Positions 26,428-34,639 of a DNA stretch of 61,773 bases are shown one piece after another (the first letter of the stretch is position 1; each line of letters opens with the position of its first letter). The notes under the pieces are model-generated. The model was not told where the DNA came from. It did no database searches and saw only the letters and a list, made by a program, of their open reading frames with translations. A program made the translations under genes and the position numbers. Source of the stretch: Clostridiales bacterium (lineage in GTDB: Bacteria > Bacillota > Clostridia > Oscillospirales > Oscillospiraceae); contig SFLE01000006.1 in NCBI GenBank assembly GCA_004553495.1, positions 1 through 61,773 on the forward strand. Reading direction: 5' to 3'.

Positions 26428-26585
26428 GCTCCCTTGCGTAAAGGCTTTTCAGAGGCGTTTGTCTGCACCTACGGATACGGCAATCTCCGGTGTCCCGACC
26501 GGTGGGTGCCGGTGGAACCGTGAAACCCTCGCGTAATACGAGTACGGTGCAATGGAGCAGCCGTAATTTGCCGCGCAAAAAATGC
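26428..26585. repeat. structured intergenic repeat-like block between addA and rpmE
   Basis: No gene on the plus strand. GCTCCCTTGCGTAAAGG at 26428-26444 recurs exactly at 34640-34656. The rest holds short hairpins: CCGGT-gtcccg-ACCGG (26487-26502) and CTCG-cgtaata-CGAG (26528-26542). It reads as part of a dispersed repeat; a minus-strand frame runs through it but has no homology that I recognise. Confidence 0.55.
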
Positions 26586-26614
26586 TTGCAAATGATGTGC
26601 CGGTGTGCTACAAT
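26586..26614 (+). promoter_or_regulatory. SigA promoter of rpmE
   Basis: TTGCAA (26586-26591), 17 bases, TACAAT (26609-26614): near-consensus, directly before the L31 leader. Confidence 0.85.
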
Positions 26615-26624
26615 TCTCTTTGCG

Positions 26625-26654
26625 TCTTGTAACCACGCTTGTGCGTGCTCAAGA
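26625..26654 (+). promoter_or_regulatory. L31-type leader stem before rpmE
   Basis: TCTTG (26625-26629) pairs with CAAGA (26650-26654), and inside it ACGC-TTGT-GCGT (26635-26646) forms a second stem. L31 leaders of this small interrupted-stem form are known upstream of rpmE in Firmicutes and are thought to bind L31 itself. The ribosome binding site lies 13 bases downstream. Confidence 0.6.
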
Positions 26655-26680
26655 TAGCCTACGACGAGGAGAAATGAACA

Positions 26681-26881
26681 ATGAAGGCAGGAATACATCC
26701 TAACTATCAGCCCACCGTTATAAAGTGCGCTTGCGGCGCGACCATCGAGACCGGTTCGACCCGCCCCGGCATCACCGTCGAGATCTGCTCGAAGTGCCAT
26801 CCCTTCTACACCGGCAAGCAGAAGCTCGTTGACACCAGCGGCCGCGTTGATAAGTTCAACAAGAAGTACGGCATTAAGTAA
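26681..26881 (+). CDS. rpmE: ribosomal protein L31, zinc-binding type
   Basis: 66 residues. The zinc ligands CxC (KCACG) and CxxC (ICSKCHPFYTGKQK) mark the C+ form of L31 rather than the zinc-free YtiA type. GAGGAG precedes ATG 26681. Behind a near-consensus promoter and a leader stem, and followed by its own terminator, it is a single-gene unit. A zinc-free paralogue is not present here. Confidence 0.98.
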   Translation: MKAGIHPNYQPTVIKCACGATIETGSTRPGITVEICSKCHPFYTGKQKLVDTSGRVDKFNKKYGIK

Positions 26882-26899
26882 TTTTATATTGCAGTTTGA

Positions 26900-26925
26900 G
26901 ACCGCATCTTTGGATGCGGTCTTTT
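26900..26925 (+). terminator. rpmE terminator
   Basis: GACCGCATC (26900-26908), loop TTTG, GATGCGGTC (26913-26921), then TTTT. Confidence 0.92.
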
Positions 26926-26990
26926 CCTATGCCGAATATGGTCGATTTTTGTGTAAATTTTGAATGTCTGTCCGTTAACACTCCCGAGTT

Positions 26991-26999
26991 TGGTATAAT
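26991..26999 (+). promoter_or_regulatory. extended -10 promoter for the small lipoprotein gene
   Basis: TGGTATAAT gives a perfect TATAAT with the TG extension; no good -35 box is present at the right distance, which is usual for extended -10 promoters. Confidence 0.65.
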
Positions 27000-27032
27000 G
27001 TGCCCGAATTTTGCCGCTTTAAGGAGAAACAG

Positions 27033-27293
27033 ATGATGGCAAAGAGAATATCAGCAATAGTTCTTGCGCTTGCCGTTATGCTCACAACGCTCGCGGGCTG
27101 CGGTGATGACATCAAGGACGAGGCAAACGGCAGCATCACTCAGATAAAGGATGAATCAGGGACTTATCTCGGCGTTATCGGCAATGCGTCCGCGGCGGAC
27201 GGGCTCTCGATACTCGTTACGAAGTGCACCTATTCCGGCGCGGACAGAGGTCTGGGCAACACGGATCTCCCCGATGTCGGAACAAAGAAGTAA
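27033..27293 (+). CDS. small lipoprotein of unknown function
   Basis: 86 residues from ATG 27033 (ATG 27036 follows directly; AAGGAG is upstream). MMAKRISAIVLALAVMLTTLAGCG is a lipoprotein signal: a basic start, a hydrophobic core and a lipobox LAGC with Cys at residue 23. The mature part is only ~64 residues, acidic first, then two short beta segments with a lone Cys. It would be anchored outside the membrane. No family recognised. It is 20 bases from the next gene and probably co-transcribed. Confidence 0.75.
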   Translation: MMAKRISAIVLALAVMLTTLAGCGDDIKDEANGSITQIKDESGTYLGVIGNASAADGLSILVTKCTYSGADRGLGNTDLPDVGTKK

Positions 27294-27313
27294 AAGAACG
27301 GAGATAAAACGAA

Positions 27314-27682
27314 ATGTGGATGCTAACATGGAAAAAATACGGCACCTCAAAGTCGGCAACGGCTCTCAGCGTTTTCGGTGCTTTCGTGAGATACGGCGGC
27401 GTTCTATGCCTGTTTAACGGTGTCATACCGACGGGGATAGTTATTATCCTTATCGGTATCGGTATTCATTATGCTGCCGAGTCGATGGCGCACAGCGACT
27501 GGGTAAAGTATGTGCAGACAAGCGGTCTTGCTCAGCGGATACAGGGCGGCGATCTTCAGCTCGCGGCGCAGCTGTATACCAAGATCGAGGATGATAAGAA
27601 GCGTCAGTACCTCCTCTCGCTCAATCCGCAGATACCCTCATACATAGCTTATTTGAAGCAGACAGGGCAGCCTATCGGCTGA
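27314..27682 (+). CDS. small membrane protein with one or two TM helices
   Basis: 122 residues. A hydrophobic stretch near residues 28-55 (GGVLCLFNGVIPTGIVIILIGIGIHYAA) makes one long or two short membrane helices. The remaining ~65 residues are soluble and helical, with a TPR-like rhythm (QRIQGGDLQLAAQLYTKIED). GGAGA lies nine bases before ATG 27314. Probably works with the preceding lipoprotein. No family name can be given. Confidence 0.7.
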   Translation: MWMLTWKKYGTSKSATALSVFGAFVRYGGVLCLFNGVIPTGIVIILIGIGIHYAAESMAHSDWVKYVQTSGLAQRIQGGDLQLAAQLYTKIEDDKKRQYLLSLNPQIPSYIAYLKQTGQPIG

Positions 27683-27703
27683 CCGGAAGAGATGCAAACG
27701 GCT

Positions 27704-27731
27704 ATCCCCCGCAGCACTGCCTGCGGGGGAT
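27704..27731 (+). terminator. strong hairpin without U-tract
   Basis: ATCCCCCGCAG, loop CACTGC, CTGCGGGGGAT: an 11-bp perfect stem. Only GATCTATGTTT follows, so its termination ability is uncertain; it separates two transcription units. Confidence 0.6.
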
Positions 27732-27760
27732 GATCTATGTTTGCCATTTTCTGTATTCTC

Positions 27761-27789
27761 GTGACAATCGGCGCGGGATTTGGTATACT
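27761..27789 (+). promoter_or_regulatory. SigA promoter of hflX
   Basis: GTGACA (27761-27766), 17 bases, TATACT (27784-27789), with TGG just before the -10 box. Confidence 0.8.
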
Positions 27790-27828
27790 ATAAAATACAC
27801 AAATCCAAGGTAATAAGGACTGATAACA

Positions 27829-29127
27829 ATAGAAGCAAACGAGGTAAAAATCGAACGCGCGGTGCTCGCGGGACTTTCGGCGGCATCCATGGAGCCGAAG
27901 GAGCGCTCGACCGATATATCCATGCAGGAGCTTGCCGCGCTCGTGGAAACTGCCGGCGGCGAGCCGGTCGGAATGCTTATACAGAACCGCCCCACTCCCG
28001 ATCCGCACAGTTTTATCGGCGACGGTAAGGTTGCCGAGCTCAAGGAGTTTATCGAAATGAACGACTGCAACCTTGCGGTGTTCGATAACGAGCTCTCGCC
28101 CTCTCAGATGCGGGTGCTGTCCGAGGAGCTGGGCGTAAAGACTCTCGACCGCTCGGGGCTCATACTCGATATATTCGCCCAGCGCGCACAGACTCGCGAG
28201 GGTCAGCTTCAGGTGGAGCTTGCGCAGTACAAGTACCTGCTGCCGCGCCTGACCGGTATGTGGACCCACCTTGTGCGCCAGACGGCAGCCGGCGGCTCGT
28301 CGCCCATCGGCACGCGCGGTCCCGGTGAAACTCAGCTTGAGACCGACCGCCGCCACATCCGCAGAAAGATACAGAAGCTCGAGGAGGAGCTTGCCTCCGT
28401 GCGCAAGATCCGCTCCACTCAGCGCCGCAAGCGCGAGAAAAACTCGGTGCCCATCGTCGCGCTCGTGGGATACACTAACGCGGGAAAATCAACGCTTTTG
28501 AACTGCCTGACCGACGCCGGAATACCGGCAAACGACCGCCTTTTCGACACTCTTGATACGACGACCCGCAAGCTTCGTATAGACGAGCTCACGGAGGTGC
28601 TCGTGTCGGACACGGTCGGCTTTATCCGCAAGCTGCCGCACCACCTTGTCGAAGCGTTCAAGGCGACATTGGAGGAGCTGAGCTACGCCGATGTGCTGCT
28701 GCATGTAATAGACATTTCAAACCCCGACTGGGAGGAGCAGGCGCGTGTTGTGGATGAGCTCATCGAAAAGCTCGGCGCTCAGCAGACGCCGTGCATCCGC
28801 GTTTTCAACAAGTGCGATGCCTATGCAGGCATACTGCCGCACGGCGAGGATATCGTGTGCCTGTCGGCACGGACCGGCGAGGGCGTTCAGGAGCTTGTGG
28901 AAAAGCTCTCGGCGATACTCGATAGGGGCAGCAGGCGGGTCTCGGTGCGCATTCCGTATTCCGATGCGGGCATAGTCGATCTTTTAAACCGCGAGGCTGC
29001 CGTTGAGAGCATTGAATACACCGACAACGGCATAGAAGCCGTTGCGACCGTGCCGCCGGAGGTGTTCGGCAGGATAAAGCGCTTTATCCCCGATTACAAG
29101 GAGTCCAAGGAGGACTGGGAGGACTGA
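27829..29127 (+). CDS. hflX: GTPase HflX, start codon non-canonical or internal
   Basis: HflX binds ribosomes and rescues or splits stalled 70S particles. N-terminal HflX domain (PHSFIGDGKVAELKEFI, LILDIFAQRAQTREG), linker GTRGPGETQLETDRR, then the GTPase domain: G1 GYTNAGKST, G3 DTVGFI, G4 NKCD. About 430 residues, as expected. The first ordinary start is GTG 27862, but the family-like segment VKIERAVLAGL begins before it in the same frame. AAGGA at 27815-27819 points to an ATA at 27829 as start. If GTG is used, the conserved N-terminal strand is lost. Confidence 0.93.
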   Translation: MEANEVKIERAVLAGLSAASMEPKERSTDISMQELAALVETAGGEPVGMLIQNRPTPDPHSFIGDGKVAELKEFIEMNDCNLAVFDNELSPSQMRVLSEELGVKTLDRSGLILDIFAQRAQTREGQLQVELAQYKYLLPRLTGMWTHLVRQTAAGGSSPIGTRGPGETQLETDRRHIRRKIQKLEEELASVRKIRSTQRRKREKNSVPIVALVGYTNAGKSTLLNCLTDAGIPANDRLFDTLDTTTRKLRIDELTEVLVSDTVGFIRKLPHHLVEAFKATLEELSYADVLLHVIDISNPDWEEQARVVDELIEKLGAQQTPCIRVFNKCDAYAGILPHGEDIVCLSARTGEGVQELVEKLSAILDRGSRRVSVRIPYSDAGIVDLLNREAAVESIEYTDNGIEAVATVPPEVFGRIKRFIPDYKESKEDWED

Positions 29128-29129
29128 TA

Positions 29130-29756
29130 ATGAGCGAGTATTTCATTCCTGCCGGAAGCGGCGAGACCGAATTTGTCGAAAAGCGATCGAGCTTTCTCGG
29201 CCATGTGAGATTTGTCGAGACCGAGGATGCCGCGCGCGAGTTTATAAACGAGATAAAGAAAAAGCACTATGATGCCCGCCACAACTGCTGGTGCTACATC
29301 GTCCGCGGCGGCGCGGTGCGGTACTCCGACGACGGCGAGCCGCAGGGCACCGCCGGACTTCCGATGCTCGAGGTGTTCAAGCGCGAGGGCGTTGAGAATG
29401 TCGTGTGCGTTGTAACGCGGTATTTCGGCGGCGTGCTGCTCGGGACGGGCGGACTGCTGCGCGCGTATACAAAAAGCGCAAAGGACGCGCTCAATGCCGC
29501 CGGTATCGCCGTTGTAAGACGCTGGGTGCGGGTGAGTGTCGAGTGCCCATATTCGCTGCTCGAGCGCATTAAGCTCGAGTGCACGGCTCTTGACGGCACG
29601 GTGCGCGATACGCAATACGGCGCGCAGGTCGCGCTGGAGCTGCTCCTGCCGGAGAAAAACGCCGAGACCTTTGCAGCGAGGGTCACGGAGATAAGTGCCG
29701 GAGCCTGCACAGCCGAGCTCACGGGCGAGGAGCTCATGCCGGTAAAGCTGCGCTAA
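29130..29756 (+). CDS. yigZ: YigZ/IMPACT family protein
   Basis: 208 residues, the usual UPF0029 two-domain size. The N-terminal domain has the family signature KHYDARHNCWCYIV, then DDGEPQGTAGLPML and VTRYFGGVLLGTGGLLRAYT. The C-terminal part is a DUF1949-type beta fold. The IMPACT homologue in eukaryotes regulates translation under stress; the bacterial role is not settled. ATG 29130 lies two bases after the hflX stop, with GGAGGACTGGGAGGA upstream, so the two are coupled. Confidence 0.95.
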   Translation: MSEYFIPAGSGETEFVEKRSSFLGHVRFVETEDAAREFINEIKKKHYDARHNCWCYIVRGGAVRYSDDGEPQGTAGLPMLEVFKREGVENVVCVVTRYFGGVLLGTGGLLRAYTKSAKDALNAAGIAVVRRWVRVSVECPYSLLERIKLECTALDGTVRDTQYGAQVALELLLPEKNAETFAARVTEISAGACTAELTGEELMPVKLR

Positions 29757-29782
29757 ACTGCAATAAACTGTAACAAACTACT

Positions 29783-29805
29783 GCACCTTATATGGTGCGG
29801 TTTTT
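29783..29805 (+). terminator. weak terminator after yigZ
   Basis: GCACC (29783-29787), loop, GGTGC (29794-29798), then GG and TTTTT. Confidence 0.6.
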
Positions 29806-29916
29806 GTTTATTAGAAATAAAATTGAAAAAATTTTTAAAAAAATAGAGGGAAATGCGAATGCGCGTCGTATAAGGGTATAGAGAGAAAATTACGATTGCC
29901 TGAAAGGAAGGGTAAT

Positions 29917-30921
29917 ATGGCGTGTCCGAGAGAAAGACGCGAGATAGCCGAGCGCACGCTCGTCGGTCAGTACGGCGTCAGAGCAGAAAACTCCATAGGC
30001 AGAGCCGTGAAGGAGCCCGAGTGCGAGATACGCACCTGCTTCCAGCGCGATGTGGACAGGATAACCCATTCAAAATCGTTCCGCCGCTTAAAGCATAAAA
30101 CGCAGGTGTATCTGCTGCCCGAGGGCGATCACTACCGCACCCGCCTTACGCACACGCTGGAGGTGTCGCGCCTTGCGCGCACGGTGGCGAGGGCGCTGGA
30201 CATGAATGAGGATCTCACCGAGGCAATGGCGCTCGGTCACGATCTGGGGCACACGCCGTTCGGTCATGCCGGAGAGCGTGCGCTTGCAAAGATATATGCG
30301 CCGGGCTTTAAGCACTATGAGCAGTCGCTGAGAGTTGTGGACATACTCGAGCGCGACGGCAGGGGACTGAACCTCTGTTACGAAACGCGCATGGGCATAC
30401 TGCATCACACCCACGGTGCGCCCGACGATACGCGCGAGGCGACCATCGTCAGGCTGTCCGACCGCATCGCCTACATAAACCACGATCTTGACGACACCAT
30501 CCGCGCCGGCATACTCCGCAGCGAGGATGTGCCCGAAATGATCCGCACCCGCTGCGGCGAGCGCAACAGCGAAAGGATAAACTCCATCGTTCTCGACCTC
30601 ATCGAAAACAGCCGCGACGGTGTGATAAAAATGAGCGATTATATGCAGGAGGCGGTGGACTTTTTCCATGCTTTCATGTATTCGGATGTGTACACGAACC
30701 CCATCGCAAAGGGCGAGGAGAGCAAGGTCGATGGTATAATCTCCGGACTTTTCGACCATTATACCGCGCATCCCGAGGAAATGCCGGAGGAGATGCAGGT
30801 GATCGCCGACAACGAGAGCGTTGAGCGCGCGGTGTGCGACTACATATCCGGCATGACCGACGGTTACGCCATGGAGAAGTTCAGCGAGATATTCATCCCC
30901 ATGTCGTGGACCGTGAAATAG
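29917..30921 (+). CDS. dgt: HD-domain dGTPase-like protein
   Basis: 334 residues from ATG 29917, chosen for AAGGAAGGG upstream over a poorer start at 29896. An HD-type phosphohydrolase of the dGTP triphosphohydrolase-like group. The metal ligands are visible in TRLTHTLEVSRLAR, GHDLGHTPFGHAGE and RIAYINHDLDD. It would cut dNTPs to nucleoside and triphosphate. Placement directly before dnaG and sigA is standard in Clostridia and supports the call. Substrate preference in this subfamily is uncertain. Confidence 0.92.
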   Translation: MACPRERREIAERTLVGQYGVRAENSIGRAVKEPECEIRTCFQRDVDRITHSKSFRRLKHKTQVYLLPEGDHYRTRLTHTLEVSRLARTVARALDMNEDLTEAMALGHDLGHTPFGHAGERALAKIYAPGFKHYEQSLRVVDILERDGRGLNLCYETRMGILHHTHGAPDDTREATIVRLSDRIAYINHDLDDTIRAGILRSEDVPEMIRTRCGERNSERINSIVLDLIENSRDGVIKMSDYMQEAVDFFHAFMYSDVYTNPIAKGEESKVDGIISGLFDHYTAHPEEMPEEMQVIADNESVERAVCDYISGMTDGYAMEKFSEIFIPMSWTVK

Positions 30922-30998
30922 ATCTGCGTGTTTGCACCTGCGCCTTACTTGTGTAATGGGTAGGTGATAAAAAACGCCATCGGAAAGGAGATGTATTT

Positions 30999-32741
30999 AT
31001 GGCTATACCGGAGAGCTTTTTGCAGGAGCTCGTTGAGAGAAATGACATAGTTGATGTAGTCAGCGAGTATGTCTCCCTGACAAAGCGCTCGGGCTCTAAC
31101 AGATTTGGCCTGTGCCCGTTCCACAGCGAAAAGACCCCGTCGTTTTCCGTGTCGCCCGACCGTCAGATATACCACTGCTTCGGCTGCGGCAAGGGCGGAG
31201 GCGTTATAAATTTCATAATGGAGATAGAAAACCTCAGCTTTCCCGAGGCAGTGGCATTTCTCGCAAAACGCGTGGGTATGCAGATGCCCGAGGAAGCCGA
31301 CGACCGCGATGCAAAGCGCCGCAGACGGCTGCTCGACTTGAACCGCGATGCGGCAAGGTTCTTCTACTCATGCCTGTCGAAGCCTGAGGGCAAGCCCGCG
31401 CTCGACTACATGGCAAAGCGGCAGATACTCCCCACAACGGCGAAGCGCTTCGGACTCGGCTATGCGCCCGATACATGGGACAGTCTTATAAAAGCCATGA
31501 GCGCGCTCGGGTATTCCGAATATGAAATGTTCGATGCCGGTCTTGTGCGCAAGGGTAAAAACGGCGGACATTACGACACATTCCGCAACCGGCTGATGTT
31601 TCCGGTCATAGATGTGCGCGGCGATTTTATCGGTTTTTCCGGCAGAATACTCGGCGATGGCGAACCGAAATACATGAACACCCCCGAAACGCCGGTGTTC
31701 AGCAAAAGCCGCAATTTGTTTGCGCTTAATTTGGCTAAAAAGTCGAAGAGCGGACATATAATACTTGCTGAGGGCAATGTCGATGTCGTGATGATGCATC
31801 AGGCGGGGTTCGACGGCGCGGTCGCGTCGCTGGGCACCTCGCTCACCTCGGAGCAGGCGCGGCTAATATCGCACTATGTAAACGAGGTCATAATCGCCTA
31901 CGACAACGACGGCGCGGGCAGGAAAGCGGCTCAGCGTGCGATAGGACTGCTGGAAAAACTCGACCTCAGGGTGAAGGTGCTCTCCATGTCGGGAGCAAAG
32001 GATCCGGACGAGTATATAAAGACCAAGGGCGCCGACGCGTTCCGAAACTTGCTGGAGAAGTCGGAGAACCACATAGACTACCGCCTGCAAACGGTGACGG
32101 ATAAATACGATCTTAGCGTGGACGAGCAGAAGGTGGAGTTTCTGAAGGAAGCGTCGGATATGGTCGCGCATCTGCCGGGCGCGGTGGAGCGGCAGGTTTA
32201 TTCGATGCGCGTTGCCGGCATGGCGGGCGTGTCCGCCGAGGTGGTGGCGCAGGAGGTCGAGCGGCGCAGAAAGCGGCTCGTGCGCTCGGCGCAGCGCACC
32301 GACGCAAAGTCGGCAGCCCATCCCGAGCGGCAGTTCCAGCCGAGGGACAAGGAACTGAGGTACGACGATCCAGAGTCCGCAGCAGCCGAGGAGGGCATCA
32401 TAAGGATACTCTATCTCGATCAGGGACTGTGCCGCGGCAAGAAGCTTCCCGAGCCGGAGGAGTTTTCGTCGCCGGCGCTGGCACGGATATACTCTGTGCT
32501 CAAGACAAAGTACGAAAACGGTGAAGTCATCAGCATGGCGTCGATGAGCGCGGTGCTGCTCCCGCAGGAGGCGGCGCTTCTGGCGTCGGTGCTGCAAAAG
32601 CCCGAGGCTCTGCGAAACGGCGATATGGCGTTGCATGATTACATAGAAAAAATAAAGCACCGCTCCGAGCTGGCGGATACCGGCGAGGACCTGCGTGCTC
32701 TTGCAAACAAATATAAAGAAACTAAAGGATATGAGGGGTAA
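30999..32741 (+). CDS. dnaG: DNA primase
   Basis: 580 residues. The CHC2 zinc ribbon uses C39, H42, C60 and C63 (LCPFHSEKT, HCFGCGKGG). The TOPRIM core has LAEGNVDVVMMHQAG and IIAYDNDGAGRKAA. The C-terminal ~130 residues form the helicase-interaction domain. It makes RNA primers at the fork. AAAGGAGA precedes ATG 30999, and sigA follows five bases later, so this is the classic macromolecular-synthesis arrangement. Confidence 0.98.
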   Translation: MAIPESFLQELVERNDIVDVVSEYVSLTKRSGSNRFGLCPFHSEKTPSFSVSPDRQIYHCFGCGKGGGVINFIMEIENLSFPEAVAFLAKRVGMQMPEEADDRDAKRRRRLLDLNRDAARFFYSCLSKPEGKPALDYMAKRQILPTTAKRFGLGYAPDTWDSLIKAMSALGYSEYEMFDAGLVRKGKNGGHYDTFRNRLMFPVIDVRGDFIGFSGRILGDGEPKYMNTPETPVFSKSRNLFALNLAKKSKSGHIILAEGNVDVVMMHQAGFDGAVASLGTSLTSEQARLISHYVNEVIIAYDNDGAGRKAAQRAIGLLEKLDLRVKVLSMSGAKDPDEYIKTKGADAFRNLLEKSENHIDYRLQTVTDKYDLSVDEQKVEFLKEASDMVAHLPGAVERQVYSMRVAGMAGVSAEVVAQEVERRRKRLVRSAQRTDAKSAAHPERQFQPRDKELRYDDPESAAAEEGIIRILYLDQGLCRGKKLPEPEEFSSPALARIYSVLKTKYENGEVISMASMSAVLLPQEAALLASVLQKPEALRNGDMALHDYIEKIKHRSELADTGEDLRALANKYKETKGYEG

Positions 32742-32746
32742 CAGCC

Positions 32747-34021
32747 ATGGACGAGAAGAACGAAGTAATGACCGAGCAGGATCTTGAAAAAGCAGCCGAC
32801 GCACTGCTCGCGGAGGATGCGCTCAAGACCGAGCCCAAAAAGAAAGCGTCAAAGCGCAAGCCCAAGGAAGAACCCAAAGAAGAACCCAAGGAGGAGACTC
32901 CCGCCGAGGCAAAAACTCCGGAGGACATCCTCAACGAACTGCTTGAAAAGGCGAAGAAAAACGGCAAGATAAGCACAAAGGAGATAGCAACGCTCGAGGA
33001 AAAGGGCATTGACGCCGAGGCGATAACGAAGTTTTACGACACTCTCGAGGCAAATAACATAGACATCGACATAAGCGGCGACGATGCCGTTGCTATCCTT
33101 GACGATATAGACATGCCCGAGATCGAGGAGCTCAACGAGATCGAGGAGGTCGCCGAGGAGGAGATAGCCGAGGTCAAGGTCGACGACAGCTACAGCACCG
33201 ATGATCCGGTGCGTATGTTCCTCAAGGAGATAGGCAAGGTGCCGCTGCTGACCGCCGAGGAGGAGGTCGAGCTCGCAATAAAAATGAGTCAGGGCGACGA
33301 GGAAGCCAAGCGCCGCATGACCGAGGCAAACCTCAGGCTCGTCGTTTCGATAGCAAAGCGCTATGTCGGCCGCGGAATGCTGTTTCTCGACCTCATTCAG
33401 GAGGGCAACCTCGGACTTATAAAGGCTGTCGAGAAATTTGACTACACTAAGGGGTACAAGTTCTCGACCTACGCCACATGGTGGATCCGTCAGGCGATAA
33501 CCCGCGCAATAGCCGACCAGGCGCGCACCATCCGCATACCGGTGCACATGGTGGAGACCATAAACAAGGTCATCCGCGTATCGCGCCAGCTCCTTCAGGA
33601 GCTCGGTCACGATCCCAGCGCCGAGGAGATAGCCGCCGAAATGGGTATGCCGGTGGACAAGGTGCGCGAGATACTCAAGATAGCGCAGGAGCCGGTGTCG
33701 CTCGAAACGCCTATCGGCGAGGAGGAGGACAGTCATCTGGGCGACTTCATCCCCGATGAGGATGCGTCCGAGCCGAGCGAGGCTGCCAGCTTCTCGCTTC
33801 TCAAGGAGCAGCTCATGGAGGTGCTTGACACGCTCACCCCGCGCGAGAAGAAAGTGCTCGAGCTCCGCTTCGGCATCGTCGACGGCCGCACCCGTACGCT
33901 TGAGGAGGTCGGCAAGGAGTTCAATGTAACCCGTGAGCGCATCCGCCAGATCGAGGCAAAGGCTCTGCGCAAGCTCCGTCACCCCAGCCGCAGCAAAAAG
34001 CTCAGAGACTTTTTGAACTGA
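32747..34021 (+). CDS. sigA: primary sigma factor SigA (RpoD)
   Basis: 424 residues. Regions 1.2-4.2 are clear: DDPVRMFLKEIG, RLVVSIAKRYVGRGMLFLDL, the -10 recognition helix YATWWIRQAITRAIADQ, and the region 4 helix-turn-helix EEVGKEFNVTRERIRQIEAK. Region 1.1 is replaced by a Lys/Pro/Glu stretch with three KEEP-like repeats (residues ~35-55), then an acidic segment. ATG 32747 follows GAGGGG five bases after dnaG. Confidence 0.98.
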   Translation: MDEKNEVMTEQDLEKAADALLAEDALKTEPKKKASKRKPKEEPKEEPKEETPAEAKTPEDILNELLEKAKKNGKISTKEIATLEEKGIDAEAITKFYDTLEANNIDIDISGDDAVAILDDIDMPEIEELNEIEEVAEEEIAEVKVDDSYSTDDPVRMFLKEIGKVPLLTAEEEVELAIKMSQGDEEAKRRMTEANLRLVVSIAKRYVGRGMLFLDLIQEGNLGLIKAVEKFDYTKGYKFSTYATWWIRQAITRAIADQARTIRIPVHMVETINKVIRVSRQLLQELGHDPSAEEIAAEMGMPVDKVREILKIAQEPVSLETPIGEEEDSHLGDFIPDEDASEPSEAASFSLLKEQLMEVLDTLTPREKKVLELRFGIVDGRTRTLEEVGKEFNVTRERIRQIEAKALRKLRHPSRSKKLRDFLN

Positions 34022-34034
34022 AAAAAGAAACAAA

Positions 34035-34067
34035 AGCCCTGCGGTGTAATACCCGCAGGGCTGTTTT
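34035..34067. terminator. terminator after sigA, shared with a minus-strand small gene
   Basis: AGCCCTGCGG (34035-34044) with CCGCAGGGCT (34053-34062), then GTTTT; A-rich on the other side, so it can act in both directions. Confidence 0.88.
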
Positions 34068-34069
34068 CA

Positions 34070-34228
34070 TCATTTTTCACCGGCTTCGATAAAGATGTTT
34101 TCTGCTTCAAGCAGCGCATCGCTGAGAATTTTAACGGCTTCATCCGCTGCAGGGATGTTCGACAGTTTGGTGATGGCATCATCGGCTGCCGAGCACATTA
34201 TGAAATACATCTTTTTATAATTGACCAT
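34070..34228 (-). CDS. 52-residue conserved-looking small helical protein
   Basis: A short minus-strand gene converging on sigA. ATG 34228 has GAGGTGG eight bases upstream; the stop is at 34070-34072, next to the shared terminator. The product starts MVNYKKMYFIMCSAADDAIT and continues as an amphipathic helix ending in AENIFIEAG. This size and pattern (aromatic start, then Ala/Asp/Leu helix) is seen in small uncharacterised proteins of Clostridia and their phages. The clean binding site, compact frame and terminator support a real gene. Function unknown. Confidence 0.7.
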   Translation of the reverse strand: MVNYKKMYFIMCSAADDAITKLSNIPAADEAVKILSDALLEAENIFIEAGEK

Positions 34229-34278
34229 AATTTCACCACCTCACAGACAAAAATATCATAAATTTACCGGCAAGGTCA

Positions 34279-34343
34279 ACCCGTATTCGGGTAATTCGAC
34301 AAATATTCATTGCTATCCTTTATGCAACCCACAAACGGGTAAT
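34279..34343 (+). promoter_or_regulatory. two operator-like repeats before the XRE gene
   Basis: CAACCCGTATTCGGGTAAT (34277-34295) and CAACCCACAAACGGGTAAT (34325-34343) are two copies of an imperfect ACCCN-CGGGT inverted repeat, 48 bases apart. The second overlaps a TAATAT -10-like element. Autoregulation by the HTH protein that follows is likely. Confidence 0.6.
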
Positions 34344-34362
34344 ATGAAAAGAGGGTACAGCA

Positions 34363-34623
34363 GTGGACTATTCGGATATTTATGTGAGGCTTATACGCAG
34401 TTTGTGCGCGAAGAGGGGAATAGCAATAAATAAGCTTGCTACAATGAGCGGGGTCAAGCAGTCGACGCTTGACAACATCGTTCGAGGGCTTACCAAGAAT
34501 CCTCGCGTCGCTACTCTGCATAAGGTCGCCATAGCCTTTAACATGACGCTTGCAGAATTTCTCGATTTTGATGAACTTAATTTGTATTCCTTTGACGATG
34601 CTCAAGGGGATGGAGACAGGTGA
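34363..34623 (+). CDS. XRE/Cro-type helix-turn-helix regulator
   Basis: 86 residues from GTG 34363 (AAGAGGG upstream). Almost the whole protein is one HTH_3 domain: LIRSLCAKRGIAINKLATMS, then VKQSTLDNIVRGLTKNPRVA and a final FLDF helix. The last ~15 residues are an acidic tail. It faces the minus-strand small gene head to head, with repeats in between. Single-domain regulators like this often come from mobile elements; no integrase is nearby. Confidence 0.88.
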   Translation: MDYSDIYVRLIRSLCAKRGIAINKLATMSGVKQSTLDNIVRGLTKNPRVATLHKVAIAFNMTLAEFLDFDELNLYSFDDAQGDGDR

Positions 34624-34639
34624 AATTCCGCACCCATTG

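Noticed and set aside
26238..26468. 76-codon minus-strand frame between addA and rpmE
   Set aside because: Two thirds lie antisense to addA, and the rest is in the repeat-like block; no binding site.
26461..26580. Possible cobalamin or SRP-like RNA before rpmE
   Set aside because: The conserved cores of those RNAs are absent; only short local hairpins are seen.
32855..32905. Repeated AAGAACCCAAAG units in sigA
   Set aside because: A short Lys/Pro/Glu protein repeat in the variable N-terminal region of the sigma factor; not a DNA element.
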